Shown here: positions 49,723-54,409 of the stretch, one piece after another
Numbering within the stretch: the stretch's first letter is position 1
How the letters are laid out: each line of letters begins with the position of its first letter
Source of the DNA: Gemmatimonadota bacterium
GTDB taxonomy: Bacteria > Gemmatimonadota > Gemmatimonadetes > Longimicrobiales > Gaopeijiaceae
Direction: 5' to 3'
DNA: 54,409 nt
NCBI GenBank assembly: GCA_022564055.1
Contig: JADFMD010000009.1
Coordinates: 1-54,409, forward strand
Notes under the pieces: generated by a model
What the model was told of the DNA's origin: nothing
Database searches by the model: none
What the model saw: only the letters and a program-made list of their open reading frames with translations
Made by a program: the position numbers and the translations under genes

Positions 49723-50850
49723 CTAGTCGAGCTTCTCCTTCGTCGGCCCATGCAGGACCTCGCCCGCGTGGGTCACGCAGGTGCCCGCCACGATCTCGTC
49801 CTCGAAGTCGAGCGACAACTCACCCTCGGTCACGAGCTCCTTGAGGAGCGTCTCGACGTTCTTCGAAAACATCTGGCTGGCGTGCGTGGGAATTTCGGCC
49901 GGTAGGTTCGTGGGGCCCATCACTTTGACGCCGTTGCGCACGACGGTCTCGCCCTCGCGGGTAACGGCACAGTTGCCGCCGGAAGAGGCCGCGAGATCCA
50001 CGATCACCGATCCGGGATGCATGGAGTCGACCATCTCTTCGGTGATGAGCCGCGGGGCGGGCCGGCCCGGAATCTGGGCGGTGGTGATGACGAGGTCGGT
50101 ATCGGCGATGTGGGCGGCGATGAGGTCGAGCTCCCGTCGATGTTGCTCCTCACTGAGCTCCTTGGCATAGCCACCCTCTCCCTCGCCGGTGACCTCCTCC
50201 TCCGTCTCCAGAAAGGTGGCTCCCAGGCTCTCGATTTGCTCCCTCACTGCGGGCCGGACGTCGAAAGCCTCCACCCTGGCCCCCAGACGCCGCGCGGTGG
50301 CGATCGCCTGGAGCCCCGCCACTCCGGCACCGAGGATCAGAACTTTCCCCGGGCGGATGGTTCCTGCGGCCGTCATGAACATCGGCAGGAATTTGGCGAG
50401 TTCGTTTGCGCCAGTGAGCACGGCCTTGTATCCCGCCACGGTGGCTTGCGACGAGAGGACGTCCATGCTCTGGGCCCGGGTGATCCGTGGGATGAGCTCC
50501 AAAGCGAAGGCCGTGACTTTCGCGCTGCCGAGCTCGCCGATCAACTCCGGCTGCGTGAGCGGCGAGAGGAGCGCAATGAGCACGACACCCTCGGGGAGCG
50601 CTTCGATCTCCTCAGGCGTGGGTGCTTGAACCTTCAAGACGACTCCGGCGCCCTGAACGGCCGCCCCCAGATCCGGCGCGATGGTCGCCCCCGCATCACG
50701 GTATTCCTCGTCCGAGAAGTGGGACAGAAAGCCGGCGCCCGACACCACGATGACCTCGCACCCGAGTTTCTCGACCTTGGATACGCCTGCGGGAATCAAA
50801 GCAACGCGGTGCTCACCAGCCAGTGTCTCACCCAGAACGGCGACCTTCAT
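49723..50850 (-). CDS. pntAA: NAD(P) transhydrogenase subunit alpha part 1 (NAD-binding)
   Basis: The 375-residue protein is the soluble dI domain of the transhydrogenase, which binds NAD(H). It begins MKVAVLGETLAGEHRVALIP, typical of the alanine dehydrogenase/PntA family. It has RITRAQSMDVLSSQATVAGY near residue 125, the Rossmann motif VLILGAGVAGLQAIATARRL near residue 170 and EAFDVRPAVREQIESLGA near residue 195. DLVITTAQIPGRPAPRLITE follows near residue 257. Alanine dehydrogenase is excluded by the QSMDVLSSQ motif and the presence of PntAB and PntB. ATG 50850 is preferred over the longer frame to 51024. It is the first gene of the cluster, divergent from the amidase. Confidence 0.94.
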   Translation of the reverse strand: MKVAVLGETLAGEHRVALIPAGVSKVEKLGCEVIVVSGAGFLSHFSDEEYRDAGATIAPDLGAAVQGAGVVLKVQAPTPEEIEALPEGVVLIALLSPLTQPELIGELGSAKVTAFALELIPRITRAQSMDVLSSQATVAGYKAVLTGANELAKFLPMFMTAAGTIRPGKVLILGAGVAGLQAIATARRLGARVEAFDVRPAVREQIESLGATFLETEEEVTGEGEGGYAKELSEEQHRRELDLIAAHIADTDLVITTAQIPGRPAPRLITEEMVDSMHPGSVIVDLAASSGGNCAVTREGETVVRNGVKVMGPTNLPAEIPTHASQMFSKNVETLLKELVTEGELSLDFEDEIVAGTCVTHAGEVLHGPTKEKLD

Positions 50851-50977
50851 GAAGTGCCCCCAACTCGCTTTTCTGACCAGGAAACGGTCGAACCGCCCGG
50901 CGCGAGCTTGCGCGGCGGCGTTATACGCGCGCACCATACCGGCCCACCGCTCTTTCCTCAAGGCTTGCGAGGGACCG

Positions 50978-52678
50978 ATGAAGATCCTCGAAGATATCGA
51001 ATCCGTCGATCGACGTGGATTCATGGCCTATATGTCCGCTTTGGGTTTGGGTGGGACCGTGTTTCCGGGGGTGTTGTGGGCGAAGATGCAGGCACGGGGC
51101 GAAATAACCTCCGAAACCGTCGCGGACGCGGGGGCGGTGGCTGGCCTCGACTTTACGGATGCCGAGCGCGACGCGATGCTCGCAGGCCTGAATTCGAATC
51201 TGGAAGCGTATGAGGCACTGCGTGCGGTACGGGTTTCGAATCACGTGACCCCGGCGATCCAGTTCGATCCGGCTCTTCCGGGACGTGACCTGCCTTCGGA
51301 GACGCGTCCGTTCCGGTTCACGCGACATATCGGGTTACGACGGCCGGAGGACCCGGAGACCTTGGCATTCATGCCAGTGACCCAACTCTCGGAGCTGATT
51401 CGCAGCCGGCAGTTGAGCTCGACGGAGCTCACGACGCTCTATCTGGAACGACTGGAACGGCATGGGCCGACCTTGGAGGCCGTGATCACGCTGATGAGCG
51501 ATCGAGCGCTGGAGCACGCCGCCCGTGCGGATCGTGAGATCGCGAACGGCGCCTACCGCGGTCCGCTGCACGGGATCCCGTGGGGAGCCAAGGATCTGCT
51601 GGCGGTCGAGGGCTTCCGCACCACCTGGGGCGCTACCCCGTACCAGGACCAGGTCATCGGGGAAGACGCGACGGTGGTGCGGCGCCTCGAAGAGGCGGGC
51701 GCCATCCTCGTGGCCAAGCTGACTCTGGGTGCCCTCGCGCAGGGGGACGTCTGGTACGGCGGCCGGACCCGAAATCCGTGGAATCTCGAGCAAGGCTCGA
51801 GCGGCTCCTCGGCGGGATCGGCCGCGAGCACCGCCGCCGGGCTGGTCGGCTTCGCCATCGGAAGTGAGACGCTCGGGTCCATCCTGTCGCCGTCGACGCG
51901 TTGTGGGGTGACCGGGCTCCGGCCGACCTACGGGAGGGTGAGCCGATCGGGCGCCATGGCACTCTCTTGGAGCATGGACAAGCTGGGTCCCATCGCCCGT
52001 AGCGTGGAGGACTGCGCATTGGTCTTCAACGCGATCCACGGGGCCGATGGGCGGGATCCCACGGCGCGCGACGCGCCCTTCAACTGGGATTCCGGGCGGC
52101 CACTGTCGGACCTGCGCATCGGTTATTTTCGGCGCGGGTTCGATTCGGAGCGCGCGACCGGGCACGACCGGGCGGCGCTGGAGACGCTCCGTTCACTCGG
52201 GGTCGCGCCCGTGCCGATCGATCTTCCTTCGGACTATCCGCTCGACGCTTTGAGGATCATCCTGCGGGCTGAGGCCGCGGCGGCGTTCGACGAGCTGACG
52301 CTGAGCGGTCGGGACGATCTGCTCGTCAGGCAGACCGCCGGAGCATGGCCCAACTCGTTCCGGGTCGCCCGGATGATTCCGGCCGTGGAATACATCCAAG
52401 CCAACCGGGTCCGTACCATGCTCATGGGCGCGCTCGAGGCGGCGTTGGAAGGGATCGACGTGTTCATCACCCCGACGCGCGCACCGGACCAGCTGCTGAT
52501 GACGAACTTGACCGGGCATCCCGCCGTTGTGGTGCCTAGCGGCTTCAACGACGACGGAACGCCGGTGAGTACGGTCTTCGTCGGGCAGCTTTGGGCGGAT
52601 GCAGAGACCCTTCGGGTGGCGAAGGCCTGGCAGGACGCGACCGACTTCCACACGCGGAGGCCGCCACTGTTCGGTTGA
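50978..52678 (+). CDS. Amidase-signature family hydrolase with Tat-like leader
   Basis: The 566-residue protein begins with DRRGFMAYMSALGLGGTVFP at about residues 11-30, which looks like a twin-arginine signal. The amidase-signature core has the catalytic lysine K205 in WGAKDLLAVEG and the Ser-cisSer region GSSGSSAGSAAS (S274-S281). TLGSILSPSTRCGVTGLRPT then follows and the C-terminal FITPTRAPDQLLMTNLTGHP. Such enzymes cleave amides or deacylate small molecules; GatA is a close relative, but the leader and the lack of gatB/gatC neighbours argue against it. The substrate cannot be read from sequence. The start ATG 50978 has GAGGGA upstream; the longer frame from 50681 overlaps the divergent pntAA. 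Confidence 0.85.
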   Translation: MKILEDIESVDRRGFMAYMSALGLGGTVFPGVLWAKMQARGEITSETVADAGAVAGLDFTDAERDAMLAGLNSNLEAYEALRAVRVSNHVTPAIQFDPALPGRDLPSETRPFRFTRHIGLRRPEDPETLAFMPVTQLSELIRSRQLSSTELTTLYLERLERHGPTLEAVITLMSDRALEHAARADREIANGAYRGPLHGIPWGAKDLLAVEGFRTTWGATPYQDQVIGEDATVVRRLEEAGAILVAKLTLGALAQGDVWYGGRTRNPWNLEQGSSGSSAGSAASTAAGLVGFAIGSETLGSILSPSTRCGVTGLRPTYGRVSRSGAMALSWSMDKLGPIARSVEDCALVFNAIHGADGRDPTARDAPFNWDSGRPLSDLRIGYFRRGFDSERATGHDRAALETLRSLGVAPVPIDLPSDYPLDALRIILRAEAAAAFDELTLSGRDDLLVRQTAGAWPNSFRVARMIPAVEYIQANRVRTMLMGALEAALEGIDVFITPTRAPDQLLMTNLTGHPAVVVPSGFNDDGTPVSTVFVGQLWADAETLRVAKAWQDATDFHTRRPPLFG

Positions 52679-52822
52679 GCCGAGGGGCGGACAGACCTGC
52701 ACGGGCTTGGAACCGCCTGTCGCACTTGGGGCCTGCCCCGGCATGGTTTCGCCCCGCCACCTCCGTCAGCGTAAGGACGACGTGCCCGCTCCGGGGACGT
52801 GTGCCCCGTACGGGAGAAGTCC

Positions 52823-54358
52823 ATGCTGGCGCAGGTCGGTTCCGCCTCGGTCGCCGGAGTCGAGAGCCACGCGGTGTCGGTGGAGGTCAACATCTCGGTA
52901 GGGCTCCCTTCGTTCGTGGTCGTGGGCCTGCCCCAGGGTGCGGTTCGAGAGGGTCGGGAACGCGTCATCGCCGCCCTCAGCAACGTGGGACATCGGATCC
53001 CTTCCCGGCGGATCACCGTAAACCTGGCTCCGGCGGATACGCCCAAAGAGGGAAGCGCCTTCGATTTTCCGATCGCGGTGGCGGTGCTGGTGGCGCTGGG
53101 GATCGTATCCCAGGAGCATGTGGACGGCCTCTGCCTGGTCGGGGAACTCGGGCTTGATGGACGTCTGAGGCCGATCCGCGGAGCACTGCCGATCGCCGCC
53201 GGATGCCGGGCCCGGGGTGTGTCGAAGCTTCTACTACCCAGGGCGAATTCCCGAGAGGCCGCCGCGGTAGAGGGGGTGGAGGTTCTGGGTGGTGAGACGC
53301 TCGGAGAGGTGCTGGCCCATCTCTCAGGGGGGACCCCGATCAGGCCGACCCGGCTTGATACGGTCCGTCTGCTGGAGCGTCCTCCGGCCCGGCAGCCCGA
53401 TCTGTCCGAGGTGCGTGGGCAACAGTTCGCGAAGCGGGCCCTCGAGATTGCCGCGTCCGGGGGCCACAACCTCCTGTTGATCGGCCCCCCCGGATCCGGA
53501 AAGACGATGCTGGCCCGGCGACTTCCCGGGATCCTTCCTCCGCTCACGTTGGCCGAGTCGATCGACATCACCAAGGTCCATTCCGTGGCCGGGCTGGTCC
53601 CAGCCGGGGGCACGCTTGTCACGGAGCGTCCGTTCCGGGCACCCCATCACACTGCGAGCGACGCTGGGCTCGTCGGTGGTGGAGCGATTCCGCGACCCGG
53701 CGAGGTGAGCCTCGCCCATAATGGCGTGCTGTTCCTCGATGAGCTTCCGGAGTATCGGCGGTCCGTTCTGGAGGCGCTGCGGCAGCCGATGGAGGACGGC
53801 GTCGTGAACCTCTCGCGGGCGCGCTCGAGGCTACAATATCCCGCACGATTCATGCTCGCTGCCGCGATGAACCCGTGCCCGTGCGGCCTCTACGGCGCCG
53901 AAGGAGACCGCTGCACCTGCGACCCAGCGGCCGTGGCCCGGTACCGTTCCCGCGTCTCCGGCCCCCTGTTGGACCGCATCGACCTCCATATCGAGGTGCC
54001 TGCGGTCCCGGTGGAAGACCTGAGAGCGGAGGATTCGGCGGAGCCGAGCGCCACCGTTCGGGCCCGTGTCAGGGCCGCTCGTGAGCGGCAGCACGAACGC
54101 TTTCGCCGTGTTCCTGAGGTAGGGGCCAATAGCCACATGGGATCGCGAGAGATACGGCGTTGGTGCGCCCTGGACGATGCGTCGGCCCGGATTCTTGGGC
54201 AGGCCATGACCCGCTTGGCGCTCTCGGCCCGGGCGCACGACCGGGTGCTCAAAGTTGCAAGGACCATCGCCGACCTGGAGGGCGCGCCTCGCCTGCGTGC
54301 CCATCATGTCGGTGAGGCCATCCAATACCGCCTGCTGGATCGCTCTCGGTTGGGGTGA
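52823..54358 (+). CDS. comM: ComM/YifB family AAA ATPase (Mg-chelatase-like)
   Basis: The 511-residue protein is a YifB/ComM-type ATPase; in naturally competent bacteria ComM is a helicase that promotes branch migration during integration of transforming DNA. The N-terminal Lon-S16-like domain (1-170) has VGLPSFVVVGLPQGAVREGR, NLAPADTPKEGSAFDFPIAV and GELGLDGRLRPIRG. The AAA domain has Walker A GPPGSGKT at 221-228, LFLDELPEYRRSVLEALRQP (Walker B) and a Cys-rich insertion CPCGLYGAEGDRCTC. A Mg-chelatase C-terminal domain ends LSARAHDRVLKVARTIADLE. ATG 52823 has GGGAGAAG upstream; ATG-like starts farther up add non-family residues. Upstream intergenic DNA holds short GC-rich inverted repeats only. 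Confidence 0.92.
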   Translation: MLAQVGSASVAGVESHAVSVEVNISVGLPSFVVVGLPQGAVREGRERVIAALSNVGHRIPSRRITVNLAPADTPKEGSAFDFPIAVAVLVALGIVSQEHVDGLCLVGELGLDGRLRPIRGALPIAAGCRARGVSKLLLPRANSREAAAVEGVEVLGGETLGEVLAHLSGGTPIRPTRLDTVRLLERPPARQPDLSEVRGQQFAKRALEIAASGGHNLLLIGPPGSGKTMLARRLPGILPPLTLAESIDITKVHSVAGLVPAGGTLVTERPFRAPHHTASDAGLVGGGAIPRPGEVSLAHNGVLFLDELPEYRRSVLEALRQPMEDGVVNLSRARSRLQYPARFMLAAAMNPCPCGLYGAEGDRCTCDPAAVARYRSRVSGPLLDRIDLHIEVPAVPVEDLRAEDSAEPSATVRARVRAARERQHERFRRVPEVGANSHMGSREIRRWCALDDASARILGQAMTRLALSARAHDRVLKVARTIADLEGAPRLRAHHVGEAIQYRLLDRSRLG

Positions 54359-54409
54359 ACACGTGGTCCCCGGATGGGCTCCAACGAGCGCGGGAGTTGA
54401 GGCGTCATA

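Noticed and set aside
50017-51213. A 398-codon plus-strand ORF opposite pntAA
   Set aside because: It runs antisense through the NAD-binding motifs of PntAA and has no family-like segment.
1-54409. CRISPR arrays, insertion sequences, prophage genes, restriction or toxin systems
   Set aside because: No regularly spaced direct repeats, transposase motifs, phage structural genes or defence enzymes were seen on either strand.

Overview
The window is about 54 kb of GC-rich, densely packed bacterial chromosome. It holds mostly core housekeeping genes and shows no phage, insertion sequence or CRISPR array. The cell is a diderm: it has a phosphoheptose isomerase, a TolC-type outer-membrane factor and a periplasmic adaptor. 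Other markers are a membrane pyrophosphatase, an MglA-type small GTPase, a bacillithiol-type deacetylase, DUF2232 next to ribosomal protein L9, and the order SRP RNA-dnaX-ybaB-recR. Together these suggest Gemmatimonadota or a close relative; this is an inference from gene content, with no database search behind it. TTG and GTG starts, 1-10 nt gaps and ATGA overlaps are common.

Layout. 1-6358 (+): the end of a PHP-type phosphatase, then gmhA, cca, hflX, pdxJ, a UPF0104 membrane protein and ispE. 6369-8419: a promoter, tRNA-Gln(UUG), and a large secreted protein of unknown function whose only canonical start lies inside the tRNA gene. 8455-12996 (+): promoter, prs, rplY (L25/Ctc), pth and hppA. 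13060-15800 (+): a ribosomal operon in which S6 and S18 are one continuous ORF (227 codons, joined by an acidic linker), followed by DUF2232, L9 and rsfS. 15797-22998 (+): a SPOR-domain membrane protein with a degenerate ParA/CpsD-like N-terminus, smc, a DAHP synthase and yraN. 23065-25957 (+): a well-formed promoter, the small SRP RNA and its terminator, then dnaX, ybaB and recR. 25961-30820 (+): a small membrane protein, mglA, pgsA, cinA, grpE and dnaJ.

30835-33112 (-) holds mnmA and an IscS/NifS cysteine desulfurase, a sulfur relay whose known substrates include U34 of tRNA-Gln(UUG), the tRNA encoded at 6483. 33172 (+) is a small HIRAN-like protein. 33657-40483 (-) is an export operon read as marR, tolC, adaptor, two FtsX/MacB-type permeases and bshB1. 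It has no ATPase gene. 40604-45661 holds a divergent pair: a secreted protein (-) and a giant NtrY-like histidine kinase (+) with no adjacent response regulator. An RsbRD-type sensor domain protein follows at 45796 (+). 46469-50850 (-) is a three-part proton-translocating transhydrogenase (pntAA, pntAB, pntB) with a beta-lactamase-fold serine hydrolase between pntAA and pntAB. 50978-54358 (+) holds an amidase with a Tat-like leader and comM/yifB.

The strongest unusual observation is the in-frame S6-S18 fusion. Next come the SPOR protein with its dead P-loop and 15-unit pentapeptide repeat, the interrupted pnt operon, the giant orphan kinase, the ATPase-less export operon and the start codon inside a tRNA. 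I see no clearly new defence or mobile system. No intergenic stretch exceeds 300 bases.
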